Assembly (NCBI GenBank): GCA_021300015.1
Contig: JAJTFB010000023.1
Coordinates: 1 to 35,166 of the forward strand
Reading direction: 5' to 3'
DNA length: 35,166 nt
Source of the DNA: Pirellula sp.
Lineage (GTDB): Bacteria > Planctomycetota > Planctomycetia > Pirellulales > Pirellulaceae
The notes under the pieces were generated by a model. It saw nothing but the letters and a program-made list of their open reading frames with translations, had not been told where the DNA came from and did no database searches. Position 1 is the stretch's first letter. The number at the start of each line of letters is the position of its first letter. This document shows, piece after piece, positions 16,212 through 24,856 of this stretch. The translations under genes and the position numbers were made by a program.

Positions 16212-17252
16212 CTATCGGGTCTCGTCGATAAGCCGCGCGACGATCTGTTTGGCCGACACCCCTTCGGCCTGGGCCGCAAAGGTGGTGATCAATCGGTGGA
16301 CCAATACGGGTCGAGCCACATACTGGATGTCTTCGAGTCGGACCATGTAGCTGCCTTGCAAGGCCGCTCGACTCTTGGCTCCGAGAATCAAATTCTGAAC
16401 CGCGCGAGGACCCGCCCCCCAACTGACGAAGGGCTTAAGCCACTCCGGGGCCGATTCGCCTTGCGGGCGCGTCTTGCGCACAAGCTTGGCAGCATACTCG
16501 TAGATATGATCGGCAACCGGGATGCGTCGTACAAGCCTCTGGAAATGAAGAATCTCCTCGCCGCTGAGGATGCCGTTGAGCTTGATAAGATCATCTCCCG
16601 TGGTGGTGCGGGCGATTTGGATCTCCTCTTGCTCCGTAGGGTAGTCCAATTCGATCAAGAACATGAATCGGTCGAGTTGTGCCTCGGGCAACGGATAGGT
16701 GCCTTCCTGCTCGACCGGGTTTTGCGTCGCCAAAACCATAAAGGGTGAGGAAAGATCGTAGGTCTTCCCAAGAACCGTCACGCGCTGCTCTTGCATCGCT
16801 TCGAGCAACGCTGCTTGCGTCTTAGGCGGCGCACGGTTGATTTCGTCAGCAAGGATGATGTTCTGGAAAATCGGCCCTGGTATGAACTGAAACTCCCGAC
16901 GGCCCTCTTGAGTCTCCTGAAGAATATCGGTTCCGGTGATGTCCATGGGCATCAGGTCGGGAGTGAATTGAATTCGGTTGAATCCCAGCGACATCGTCTC
17001 GGCGACTTTGCTCACCAAAAGCGTTTTTGCAAGCCCAGGAACCCCCATCAACAGAGCGTGCCGACGTGCAAACAAACAAATCGCCAACTGCTCGATCACC
17101 TCGCGCTGTCCTACGATGACTTTGGACAACTCATTGCAAAACCGATCGTACGAGGCGCGCAACTGATCGATCGCTTGGACCTCTTGATCGGTCAATTGAA
17201 CCGCGGGATTGAGGTCTGAGGATGCACCGGATCGCGAATCGATTTGGCTCAT
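16212..17252 (-). CDS. MoxR-family AAA+ ATPase
   Basis: A 346-residue AAA+ protein. Walker A is GVPGLAKT (70-77), Walker B is IILADEINRA (Asp136, Glu137), and the sensor region reads VLATQNPVEQEGTYPLPEAQLDRF. These are the hallmarks of the MoxR family, whose members remodel or load cofactors into partner proteins. It is the first gene of the three-gene unit with DUF58 and BatA-type genes, which follow with spacings of four bases and a four-base overlap. A 139-base gap separates it from the alcohol dehydrogenase gene upstream on the same strand. Confidence 0.95.
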   Translation of the reverse strand: MSQIDSRSGASSDLNPAVQLTDQEVQAIDQLRASYDRFCNELSKVIVGQREVIEQLAICLFARRHALLMGVPGLAKTLLVSKVAETMSLGFNRIQFTPDLMPMDITGTDILQETQEGRREFQFIPGPIFQNIILADEINRAPPKTQAALLEAMQEQRVTVLGKTYDLSSPFMVLATQNPVEQEGTYPLPEAQLDRFMFLIELDYPTEQEEIQIARTTTGDDLIKLNGILSGEEILHFQRLVRRIPVADHIYEYAAKLVRKTRPQGESAPEWLKPFVSWGAGPRAVQNLILGAKSRAALQGSYMVRLEDIQYVARPVLVHRLITTFAAQAEGVSAKQIVARLIDETR

Positions 17253-17391
17253 GGAGTAGGGATCGTCAAATAGAGGGTGGCTCCATGGGAGTCATGGATG
17301 TGCAAACATTGTAATTGAATTCGATCCAGGAGCATCCAGAATTGCCAATTCACCCCCAGAAATCGAGCCATAGCCTTGGAAAAGATCGATC

Positions 17392-18582
17392 CTAGGCCGA
17401 TCGAGCCGCTCGGTAAATCGCCAAAAAATCGTCCGCATCGGCCGGCCGTGGATTGAACGCTCCGGTCCATTGCTTGGCCGCCATCTGAGCCATGGCCTCC
17501 AAAAGCTCCTCTGCCGCACAAGGACTCACTGCGCTAGCCCCCTTCGGTGCGTTCCAACGCTCGAGCTGCTCGAGACCCGTAGCCATCGATGCGAGTTGCA
17601 ACCAACGGGTGAAACAGTCCGCCAAAATCTCGCTGGCCATCCGATGATCCGATGAGGCGAGCTCGGGAAGCAATCGGACCAACTCGCCGTAGCGACCACC
17701 GACACTCGACGCATTGAATCGAATCACATGCGGCATCATCATCCCGACGGCCTGTCCATGGGGAACGTTGAGATAGGCCGTCAGGGGATTGGCCAGCGCA
17801 TGGGCCGCACCGAGCATCGAGGCCTCGATCGCCATGCCCGCAAAGGCTGCCCCGAGCTGCATCTGCGATCTCCCAGAGAGATCCATCGGATCCTCCAGGA
17901 CCCTTGGAAAACCCCGCGATAAAAGAGTCCAAGCTTCGCGTGCATAACAGTCGCTGATCGCATTGCGCTTCGTCGTGACAAACGACTCCAAAGCATGAGT
18001 CAAGGCATCGATGCCCGTCAAAGCCGTTACGCTCGCTGGCTGCGAACAGGTCAAAAGTGGATCGAGTATCGCTACGGCCGGGGAGGCCTTCGGGTCCCCA
18101 CAGGCCATCTTGACGTGAGTATGAGCATCGCTGATCAAGGCAAACGACTGGGTCTCACTCCCAGTCCCTGAAGTCGTCGGCACGGCGATCATCGGGAGCA
18201 TCGGCAAGGTGGCTTTGCCAACCCCCCAATAGTCGGACATCTTCCCACCACCGGAATAAATGAAATTGATACCCTTGGCACAGTCCATGCTCGAACCGCC
18301 CCCGAGACCGATGAGCAAATCAGGACGAAATTCCTCGGCTATCTGAACCCCAGCCCGGACATGCTCGGTGGTCGGATTCTCGGCCAAATCATGGAACCCC
18401 ACGCTCTCGAGCCCCGCATTGCGGATCTGATCGGCCCCGATCTGATAGATTCCCGCAGCGACAACCCCCGGATCGCTGACGATCAAGACCCGGCGTCCTT
18501 TGAGCTCCCTGGCTAGCTCTCCGAGCCGTTCGATCGATCGTTCACCGGCGATCAGGCGAGTTCGGAGTTGGTAGTCGATCAT
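17392..18582 (-). CDS. Iron-containing alcohol dehydrogenase
   Basis: A 396-residue group III (iron-dependent) alcohol dehydrogenase-like enzyme that would interconvert an alcohol and an aldehyde or ketone with NAD(P). The nucleotide-binding loop GLGGGSSMDCAKG lies at 92-104 and PTTSGTGSE at 135-143. The four metal ligands are visible: Asp192 and His196 in DALTHALES, His261 in AAHALANPL, and His275 in VPHGQAVG. The frame is open 66 codons upstream, but the family N-terminus matches the ATG at 18582. The substrate is unknown. The gene is divergent from the porin gene and seems monocistronic. Confidence 0.93.
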   Translation of the reverse strand: MIDYQLRTRLIAGERSIERLGELARELKGRRVLIVSDPGVVAAGIYQIGADQIRNAGLESVGFHDLAENPTTEHVRAGVQIAEEFRPDLLIGLGGGSSMDCAKGINFIYSGGGKMSDYWGVGKATLPMLPMIAVPTTSGTGSETQSFALISDAHTHVKMACGDPKASPAVAILDPLLTCSQPASVTALTGIDALTHALESFVTTKRNAISDCYAREAWTLLSRGFPRVLEDPMDLSGRSQMQLGAAFAGMAIEASMLGAAHALANPLTAYLNVPHGQAVGMMMPHVIRFNASSVGGRYGELVRLLPELASSDHRMASEILADCFTRWLQLASMATGLEQLERWNAPKGASAVSPCAAEELLEAMAQMAAKQWTGAFNPRPADADDFLAIYRAARSA

Positions 18583-18930
18583 GAATGCTTCAGGGGGTTG
18601 GAGGGATCGCCAATCGGCTTGGCAAAATAGGCTAGCGGGGTGGGTATTTTTGCATAATCGGAACAGATTAACAAATCCCAGCACTTTCGTTGCAATCGGA
18701 GCGATAGAAAGGCTCTTTGTTGTAAATATTACCTTCGGAAAACTCCGAACAATTGATTCTAGCGGAGTGTTCATGGACAAACCGGATCGCCTAGTTACTC
18801 AAGAAGTAGCAAACCGGGGAGTCGGCGGCATGATCATTCGTTCAAGAGCATTGGTCCATCAGTGTTGAAGGCCCAGATTTCAACTGCTTTCGCGTCGCCG
18901 GATTTTGTTCAGGATAGGAGTTCCAGAACT
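18583..18930. other. 348-bp divergent intergenic region
   Basis: This stretch separates the alcohol dehydrogenase from the porin gene and must hold both promoters. It is AT-richer than the flanking genes. A small perfect hairpin, TTCGGA (18734-18739) with TCCGAA (18744-18749), sits near its centre beside TTGTTGTAAATATTACC. I could not assign a confident -35/-10 pair. An AGGA/GGAG stretch just before 18931 is the ribosome binding site of the porin gene. Confidence 0.5.
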
Positions 18931-20379
18931 ATGAAGATTAACCGAATTGCGCTAAGTGCAATGATTGCCAGCGCATGCATTTCGGGATCGGCCTTCGGTC
19001 AAACCAGCCGAACCGCCGCTCCTCGTTACGCCCCAGCGTCGTACTACAGCTACTACGATGAGGCTTCCCCAAACGCCGCTTCCAAAACGGCTTCCAACGG
19101 TGTCGTCCAAGCGTCGGCAAACTGTGACAACGGCAAGGCATGCGACAACTCTGCCGCATGCGATGCCAGCAACGCCGGCGGTGCCGGTGCTTGCGATTCG
19201 GGCAGTGGCCTCGGCGGTGCCCTCGGCGGACGCCTCGGCAGCGGACTCGGCCAAGGCTGCGATGGCGGTGGCTGCGATTCGATGTCCGGATCGAGCGGGC
19301 TATTCGGTTTGGGAATGCTCGGTACGGGTCGAGCACTGACCGATCCTTGGAAACTCGTCAAGGAGCCTATCGCTGGCTTCAACATCGGCGGCTGGACAAG
19401 CGTCGGATACCACTCCCACGCTAATCCTATGAGCTTCAACACCTACCCGAAACGCGTCCAACTCGGCCAGCAATGGTTCTTTGCCGAGAAGGTCGCCGAC
19501 GGTAGTGACGGCCTGGGACTCGGTGCCCGCATCGATTACCTCTACGGTACCGACGCTCCAGACACCCAATCCTTCGGCGTTGCGAACAACCATTGGGACA
19601 ACGGTTGGGATAACGGTGGACAATATGGCCATGCGATTCCACAAGCCTACGGCGAAGTTGCCTACGGGGACCTAAGCGTCAAAGTTGGACACTTCTTTAC
19701 GATCGTCGGGAACGAAGTCGTCGCCGCAACGGGCAACTTCTTCTACAGCCGTCAGTTCACGTTCTACAACGCCGAACCGTTTACTCACACCGGTGCCCTC
19801 TCGACCTACAAAGTCAGCGACGACACCCAACTGTTTAACGGCTACGTCATGGGCTGGGACTCGGGCTTTGAAGACAACGGCGATGCTTACATCGGCGGGA
19901 TCAAAACCAAAGTCAACGATCGCTGGACCTTCCTGTGGAACTCGGTCCTGGGCCGATTCGGTGAAACCAAATCGTTCAACGCCAACGAACGCGGAGGTAT
20001 CCAGAACGTGATGCTCATCGGTACCCTGACCGATAAGCTGACTTACATCAGCCAAACCGACTACCTGTTTACCCAGAACGAGTCCGGTATCACCGCTCGC
20101 AATACCTTCGGTAACATCAATTACCTGATCTACCAAGTCAACGACCGTTGGGCCCTCGGACAACGTTTCGAATGGTTCAACTTCAGCGGATCCGGCTTCG
20201 GCGATGTACAGAACGATGATCTGTACAACTACACTGCCGGTGTGAACTACCGAGCTCACGCAAACCTTCTGTTCCGACCTGAAGTGCGCTGGGTCTGGGA
20301 CAAAAATCGCTACGGCTTCAACGAAGATTTCGCCGGAAGCCAAGCCGCTGTCGGTGGCGACGTAGTCTTCACGTTCTAA
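18931..20379 (+). CDS. BBP2-type outer-membrane beta-barrel porin
   Basis: A 482-residue outer-membrane protein of the planctomycete beta-barrel porin (BBP2) type. A signal peptide ends near SGSAFGQ (about 18-24). Residues about 60-120 form a Gly-rich linker with six cysteines (65, 71, 77, 88, 110, 115). From about 130 to the end, alternating aromatic and polar residues mark a beta barrel (GGWTSVGYHSHA, KVGHFFTIVGNE, YRAHANLLFRPEVRWVW). It ends in VVFTF with a terminal Phe, as expected for assembly by the BAM machinery. No cysteine occurs in the barrel. The gene has its own ribosome site, a long upstream region and a strong terminator, which suggests an abundant, independently expressed protein. 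Confidence 0.85.
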   Translation: MKINRIALSAMIASACISGSAFGQTSRTAAPRYAPASYYSYYDEASPNAASKTASNGVVQASANCDNGKACDNSAACDASNAGGAGACDSGSGLGGALGGRLGSGLGQGCDGGGCDSMSGSSGLFGLGMLGTGRALTDPWKLVKEPIAGFNIGGWTSVGYHSHANPMSFNTYPKRVQLGQQWFFAEKVADGSDGLGLGARIDYLYGTDAPDTQSFGVANNHWDNGWDNGGQYGHAIPQAYGEVAYGDLSVKVGHFFTIVGNEVVAATGNFFYSRQFTFYNAEPFTHTGALSTYKVSDDTQLFNGYVMGWDSGFEDNGDAYIGGIKTKVNDRWTFLWNSVLGRFGETKSFNANERGGIQNVMLIGTLTDKLTYISQTDYLFTQNESGITARNTFGNINYLIYQVNDRWALGQRFEWFNFSGSGFGDVQNDDLYNYTAGVNYRAHANLLFRPEVRWVWDKNRYGFNEDFAGSQAAVGGDVVFTF

Positions 20380-20420
20380 TCCGAATCGTTGATCATCAAC
20401 CGTTCGAACCAAAAAATAAA

Positions 20421-20455
20421 AAGCACCCTGCAGACCCAGCAGGGTGCTTTTTTTT
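20421..20455 (+). terminator. Rho-independent terminator after the porin gene
   Basis: AAGCACCCTGC (20421-20431) pairs perfectly with GCAGGGTGCTT (20439-20449) around the seven-base loop AGACCCA. A run of T continues to 20455, and A residues precede the stem. It is the strongest terminator in the window, 41 bases after the porin stop codon. Confidence 0.95.
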
Positions 20456-20572
20456 CACTATGCCTTGCCCCCCGCAAATTCCACTGAAGGGATGCTAGGG
20501 AAAAGTCCGAATCACTTGATAGTCTGTATCGAATGCGCCGAATGCAACACGACAACCTGAGGAAACACCGTC

Positions 20573-21004
20573 ATGCCATCAGCAATCATCCAACAACCAT
20601 TTGCTAGCATCAAACGACTGACCAAGGCCCTCGGTCTCGCATCGTTGGCGCTTGTCGGCTCGCAATCGATCGGATGGCTACCGACTTGCTCGGCAGGGGA
20701 ACCCCATCAGTGGTTCGCAGGCACCTACCTGGATCCAGCCATCCAACGCCCAGACTTCTTTCCCCATGCGATCACTCGGAGCATCCCTGAATACCGCCAA
20801 GTCTACAACCGACCTCGAAATCTTACCGGCTGGATCGCCTACAAAATCGAGCCATCAAGCCAAGAAGCCATGGCCTGGCAAACCAACCATTGCAACGGAA
20901 ACTACCAAAACCATGCCGGGGCCTACATCCCGATGTACCGCTACCCCAAACCTTGGGAATCGCTCAACACGCGCGGTCGACCCGCCTCGGGCAACCTCGA
21001 ATAG
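20573..21004 (+). CDS. Small secreted protein of unknown function
   Basis: A 143-residue protein that I do not recognise. The first 42 residues look like a signal peptide: basic KRLTK, a hydrophobic stretch ALGLASLALVG, then a small-residue cleavage region near CSAGE. The mature part of about 100 residues is rich in Tyr, Trp, Pro and Asn (HQWFAGTYLDPAIQRPDFFPH, YIPMYRYPKPWESL) and has no known motif. GAGGAA lies eight bases before the ATG, a good ribosome site. It follows the porin terminator, so it has its own promoter. It precedes the PDZ gene on the same strand with a 113-base gap. Confidence 0.72.
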   Translation: MPSAIIQQPFASIKRLTKALGLASLALVGSQSIGWLPTCSAGEPHQWFAGTYLDPAIQRPDFFPHAITRSIPEYRQVYNRPRNLTGWIAYKIEPSSQEAMAWQTNHCNGNYQNHAGAYIPMYRYPKPWESLNTRGRPASGNLE

Positions 21005-21117
21005 ACACCAAAACCCGCACGATTTTAAGGAACTTGAATCGCAACACGAGAATCTGTATCGTCTAGATAGATCGATGATCGCTGAGTCTTGAACTCCTTA
21101 TGACAGGTACCGTTGCG

Positions 21118-22320
21118 ATGAAGAAAAAACTTTGGTTCTCCCACGTGGCCGCCTGGTCCCTGATGGCTCTCCCGAGCTATGCACAAGAGCCATCGAAACA
21201 AGACCCAGCACTCGATCCTGCCGCCGCCCCTGCGGTGATCGTCCAACCCGCCGAAGAACTACCGATCCCCGAGGATCCAGGCCGCCCCTCGGCGGCTCGG
21301 TCCAAACCCCCGATCGTGATTACCCCGCGCAAAGTCTCTCCAAACCCATCGCCAGCCCCTGCCCCCACGCGAGCCCCTAAACCCTCGCCAGAGGTCTTCG
21401 GCGATAGCCTCCTGGGGGACGGCGAGATCACCCAAGGAGTTCCCGGTGGTGGGTACCTCGGCCTTGTCGTCGAACCGGTCCAAGGTGGAGGATTCGGCCT
21501 GTCGGTCGTCGATGTGACGAATCAATCGCCAGCTTGGAAAGCCGGCTTTCGTGTCGGTGATCGTATCGTCGGTGTCGGTGGTCAAGCCGTCACAACACTC
21601 GATCAACTAGGTGAGCAACTCGATCGTTACCCCGTCGGCGCGCCGGTGAAATTCCTGGTCCAACGCCGAGGCCGAAGCACGAATTTGACGGCCGTTCTCC
21701 AAGACCGCACCCTGGCCGGACAACTCCAAGGTTTGCAGCCAGCGACCGCACTGCCTCTGGAGCCTCCCAAGACCCCTTATCAGCCAATCCTGCCGAGTAT
21801 CTCAAACCCCAACTCGAGACCTTCGAATCCCAAGCTTTCAGCCTTGGACCCCTCGGTTCAAAGCAACGGCCCTACTCTCGGCGTCTCGGTCAGCGATCTG
21901 TCCGAAACATTCCGCAAACAGTTCGGTATCCCACTGTACCGCGGGGCGGCTGTCTCGAACGTCGCTCCCGGTACGACCGCCGAATTGGCCGGCCTGAAAC
22001 CGGGCGACTGCATCTCTGAGATCAACGGCAAAATGATCCTGCGAGCCCAAGACGTCGTCGAGTCGATCCAACAAATCGCCCTCGGAGATTCCCTCACCAT
22101 CGGGTTCTACCGAGGCCAACAAAAGCAACTCGTCGAGGTCCCACTTCTGACCGAAGGAATGATCGCCGGCGAACCCGCAGAACCGCTCGGGCCAACCCTC
22201 AAACCCGACCAACTGACCCCGGAATACGTCGAATCGCTCCACGAACAAATCCGCAAACTCCAGGGACAATTGGACCGACTCCAAGCACGCTTAAGCGAAC
22301 TCGAAGGCCCAGTCCGCTGA
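21118..22320 (+). CDS. Secreted protein with two PDZ domains
   Basis: A 400-residue exported protein. It has a signal peptide MKKKLWFSHVAAW...SYAQ (about 1-23), then a Pro/Ala-rich linker to about 105. PDZ domain 1 spans about 112-195 (GYLGLVVEP, SPAWKAGFRVGDRI). A second linker is followed by PDZ domain 2 at about 252-345 (LGVSVSD, AELAGLKPGDCISEINGK). A short coiled coil with LHEQIRKLQGQLDRLQARL closes the protein. There is no protease domain, so it is not an HtrA or C-terminal protease. It probably binds C-terminal peptides as an envelope adaptor and may dimerise by its coil. ATG at 21118 is chosen for its signal peptide; another ATG is six codons upstream. Confidence 0.85.
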   Translation: MKKKLWFSHVAAWSLMALPSYAQEPSKQDPALDPAAAPAVIVQPAEELPIPEDPGRPSAARSKPPIVITPRKVSPNPSPAPAPTRAPKPSPEVFGDSLLGDGEITQGVPGGGYLGLVVEPVQGGGFGLSVVDVTNQSPAWKAGFRVGDRIVGVGGQAVTTLDQLGEQLDRYPVGAPVKFLVQRRGRSTNLTAVLQDRTLAGQLQGLQPATALPLEPPKTPYQPILPSISNPNSRPSNPKLSALDPSVQSNGPTLGVSVSDLSETFRKQFGIPLYRGAAVSNVAPGTTAELAGLKPGDCISEINGKMILRAQDVVESIQQIALGDSLTIGFYRGQQKQLVEVPLLTEGMIAGEPAEPLGPTLKPDQLTPEYVESLHEQIRKLQGQLDRLQARLSELEGPVR

Positions 22321-22345
22321 GCCCCCTACCCCGCCCCAAGCCAAC

Positions 22346-22394
22346 GGCTAAGTACTAGCCGGCTAGCCCAAAGACCGAGCGTCTAGACGCTCGG
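22346..22394. terminator. Palindromes between convergent genes, possible bidirectional terminator
   Basis: GGCTA (22346-22350) pairs with TAGCC (22356-22360). Then comes a perfect 20-bp palindrome at 22375-22394 (CCGAGCGTCT / AGACGCTCGG). The palindrome contains the stop codon of the DUF2617-like gene at its centre and lies 55 bases after the PDZ gene's stop. No T-run follows on either strand, so classic intrinsic termination is uncertain. Confidence 0.5.
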
Positions 22395-23012
22395 CGGGGC
22401 AATGCTGAAAACCGACGTGGACTTTACAATCGAGTAATCGTCCGGGAAGGTGTGGAATGCTTGGATCAGCATCTGCCGTTCGCGCGTCTCGATGTGCACA
22501 AAACTGATCGCGCCAAACGGAAACCGCCCGCTCGAGTCGAACGCATGCATCAACTCGTCCTGCGAACAACACGTCGTGAACTGATTATGCAACATCCAAA
22601 ACATCTCGGCCGAAACCTGCTCGAGCTCAAACTCCGAACGGTACTGCAAGCCCCGTTTGCCCTGAACCTCCTCGACGTAACGCCCCCTCATCAAGGTCGA
22701 TAAGAGCTTGCGCTGCTGAGGTAGCGACTGCTGGAGCGATCCGACAACCTCCGAGAGCGTCGCACCCCGAGTGCCCGTAAAACTGATCAGATGACCATCG
22801 CTGGTGATGTCGATTCGAGCCCGATAATTGCTCCTCTGGATCGTACGCGTCTTGTACGAAAGGAAAAGCTCCGGATGAACCGACCTTCCAAACACACTCA
22901 AGACATGTTCAGCAACCGTTGGACGAATCGATAACACGGGTAGGGTTTTGGGTTCGTTGGTGGAAAAGATGCCGAATTCGATACGACCGGAAAAGGAGTG
23001 CCACGCGGGCAT
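22383..23012 (-). CDS. DUF2617-like conserved protein
   Basis: A 209-residue protein with no signal peptide or membrane segment. The pattern VRP/SIRPTVAEHVLSVF, RSVHPELF and HLISFTGTRGATLSEVV resembles DUF2617, a family of unknown function. The middle (SLPQQRKLLSTLMRGRYVEEV) is basic and helical. Two adjacent cysteines (CCSQDE) are near 148. The function is unknown. The gene is divergent from glgA across 224 bases and convergent with the PDZ gene. The family assignment is from memory of sequence patterns and should be treated as moderate. Confidence 0.65.
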   Translation of the reverse strand: MPAWHSFSGRIEFGIFSTNEPKTLPVLSIRPTVAEHVLSVFGRSVHPELFLSYKTRTIQRSNYRARIDITSDGHLISFTGTRGATLSEVVGSLQQSLPQQRKLLSTLMRGRYVEEVQGKRGLQYRSEFELEQVSAEMFWMLHNQFTTCCSQDELMHAFDSSGRFPFGAISFVHIETRERQMLIQAFHTFPDDYSIVKSTSVFSIAPPSV

Positions 23013-23236
23013 CGATCGCGGGTCCGATTATAACGATTGCAACAAGCTGCAACCAAGGTCAACTTTGACCAATCGGAAACTCTTTCATAATTGCTCGAAA
23101 TTGCCTAGCCCGGTGTTGACAAGCGATAAACCTGACCCACCCTTGCTTGGATCGAAAAAAAGGTCGTCGAATCGGCGAGCGTATCGGGACAGTTGCGCCG
23201 ATGCTCGTCGGAACCACCAAGAGGTAATCGTAAACT

Positions 23237-24742
23237 ATGCATATCGTGATGGCATCCTCCGAAGCGACTCCTTTTGCAAAGACCGGAGGACTGGCCGATG
23301 TCGCGGGGACCCTTCCTATCGAACTGGCCAAACGAGGCCACCGCTGCTCAGTATTCCTTCCTGCTTACCGTGTCTCCAAGCACTTTCTTCTGGAGCAACC
23401 TGGCTCGCATTTCGATGAATCGGTCGCTTCGCTCGTCGTCGATCTTGCAGGCTATCCTATCCATGCTTGGATCCATCGGGTCCGACTCCAAAACTCACCC
23501 GTTGATTTTTATCTCGTCGACCAACCGATGTTCTACGATCGGCAAGGTCTCTATGGCGATTCCCGTGGCGAATTCGGTGACAACTGCGCTCGCTACTGCT
23601 TTTTCTCCCGCGCGGTCGTCGAAGCCATCGAACGCCTGCAACTACCCATCGATATCATCCATTGCCATGACTGGCAAACCGGACTGATCCCCGCCTACCA
23701 TCGCACCCAAACCAACCACCACTCCTGGTACAAACGCTGCGCCTCGGTCATGACCATCCACAATATGGCTTACCAAGGCCGATTCTGGGGACCCGATATG
23801 GTCCTGACCGGATTGGACAACTCCTACTTCCATTGGGAGTGGATGGAGTACTACGGGGATCTGAACCTGCTCAAAACCGGCATCGCATTTGCCGACGCAC
23901 TTACGACCGTTAGCCCTACCTACGCCCGAGAGATCCAATCGCCCCCTCAAGGTTGCGGTCTCGAAGGGGTCTTAAGTGCCCGAGCCGACCGCCTCTTCGG
24001 AATCGTCAACGGGATCGATGAGGCGACTTGGAACCCCGCAAGCGACCCCTACCTGGAACACCATTACAACATCGATACTTGGAAAGAGGGAAAAGCAGCC
24101 TGCAAACGCTCCCTCCAAGAAGCCCTCGGATTGCCCATCCGACCCGATGTTCCTCTCATTGGGATCGTCGGACGACTGGCCGAACAAAAAGGCTGGGACC
24201 TGATCCTCCAACTCATGCAATGGTGGATCGACCACCGCGATGTCCAATGGGTTATCCTCGGAAGCGGTGAGCAACGCTATGCCGATGCTCTTTTTCGTTT
24301 GGCCATGCAACGTCCCGACCGCGTCTCGCTCCAAACAACCTTCTCCGACCCTCTGGCCCACCGTATCGAAGCCGGTGCAGATCTGTTCCTCATGCCAAGC
24401 CTCTACGAACCTTGTGGACTGAACCAACTCTACAGCCTTCGATACGGTGCCGTTCCTGTCGTTCGATCCACCGGCGGGCTGGCCGATACGGTTCAAGACG
24501 CCTCCGAGGAAAACATCCTGCAAGGGGTCGCAACAGGCTTCGTTTTCGAGGATTACAAACCCGAAGCCCTCGCCCAAGCGACCATCAGAGCGCTGGAAGT
24601 CTATTCACAAGCACCCGAGGTATGGAGTAAAATAGTCACCGCAGGGATGAGCCAAGATTGGTCGTGGGCCAAAAGCGCCGATGCGATGCTCGATGTCTAC
24701 GAACATGCTCGGTATCTAGCAAAAAACGACCAGCGGCTCTAG
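23237..24742 (+). CDS. glgA: Glycogen synthase, ADP-glucose type
   Basis: GT5-family glycogen synthase that transfers glucose from ADP-glucose to the non-reducing end of an alpha-1,4-glucan. The 501-residue length is typical. It has the ADP-glucose-binding KTGGL motif at 15-19, CHDWQTGLIP near 142-151, and GIVNGIDEATWNP. The C-terminal catalytic region MPSLYEPCGLNQLYSLRYG and RSTGGLADTV is complete. A GAGGT motif precedes the start. The next gene, a HIT-fold sugar-phosphate nucleotidyltransferase, follows after 114 bases on the same strand. No branching enzyme, GlgC or phosphorylase is in the window. Confidence 0.96.
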   Translation: MHIVMASSEATPFAKTGGLADVAGTLPIELAKRGHRCSVFLPAYRVSKHFLLEQPGSHFDESVASLVVDLAGYPIHAWIHRVRLQNSPVDFYLVDQPMFYDRQGLYGDSRGEFGDNCARYCFFSRAVVEAIERLQLPIDIIHCHDWQTGLIPAYHRTQTNHHSWYKRCASVMTIHNMAYQGRFWGPDMVLTGLDNSYFHWEWMEYYGDLNLLKTGIAFADALTTVSPTYAREIQSPPQGCGLEGVLSARADRLFGIVNGIDEATWNPASDPYLEHHYNIDTWKEGKAACKRSLQEALGLPIRPDVPLIGIVGRLAEQKGWDLILQLMQWWIDHRDVQWVILGSGEQRYADALFRLAMQRPDRVSLQTTFSDPLAHRIEAGADLFLMPSLYEPCGLNQLYSLRYGAVPVVRSTGGLADTVQDASEENILQGVATGFVFEDYKPEALAQATIRALEVYSQAPEVWSKIVTAGMSQDWSWAKSADAMLDVYEHARYLAKNDQRL

Positions 24743-24856
24743 CCTCACAAGTACTCGTCGCCAGACTAGCACCCCTCTCAAGCTTGTCGTGCGCTTGAAT
24801 TCGTTGCGCAAAAAATCACCGGGTGGAATCGTCCGGGAAACTATGGGGTCGATTCG

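Noticed and set aside
23116..23145. Possible sigma-70 promoter upstream of glgA
   Set aside because: A perfect TTGACA is present at 23116-23121, but no reasonable -10 box is found at the expected distance.
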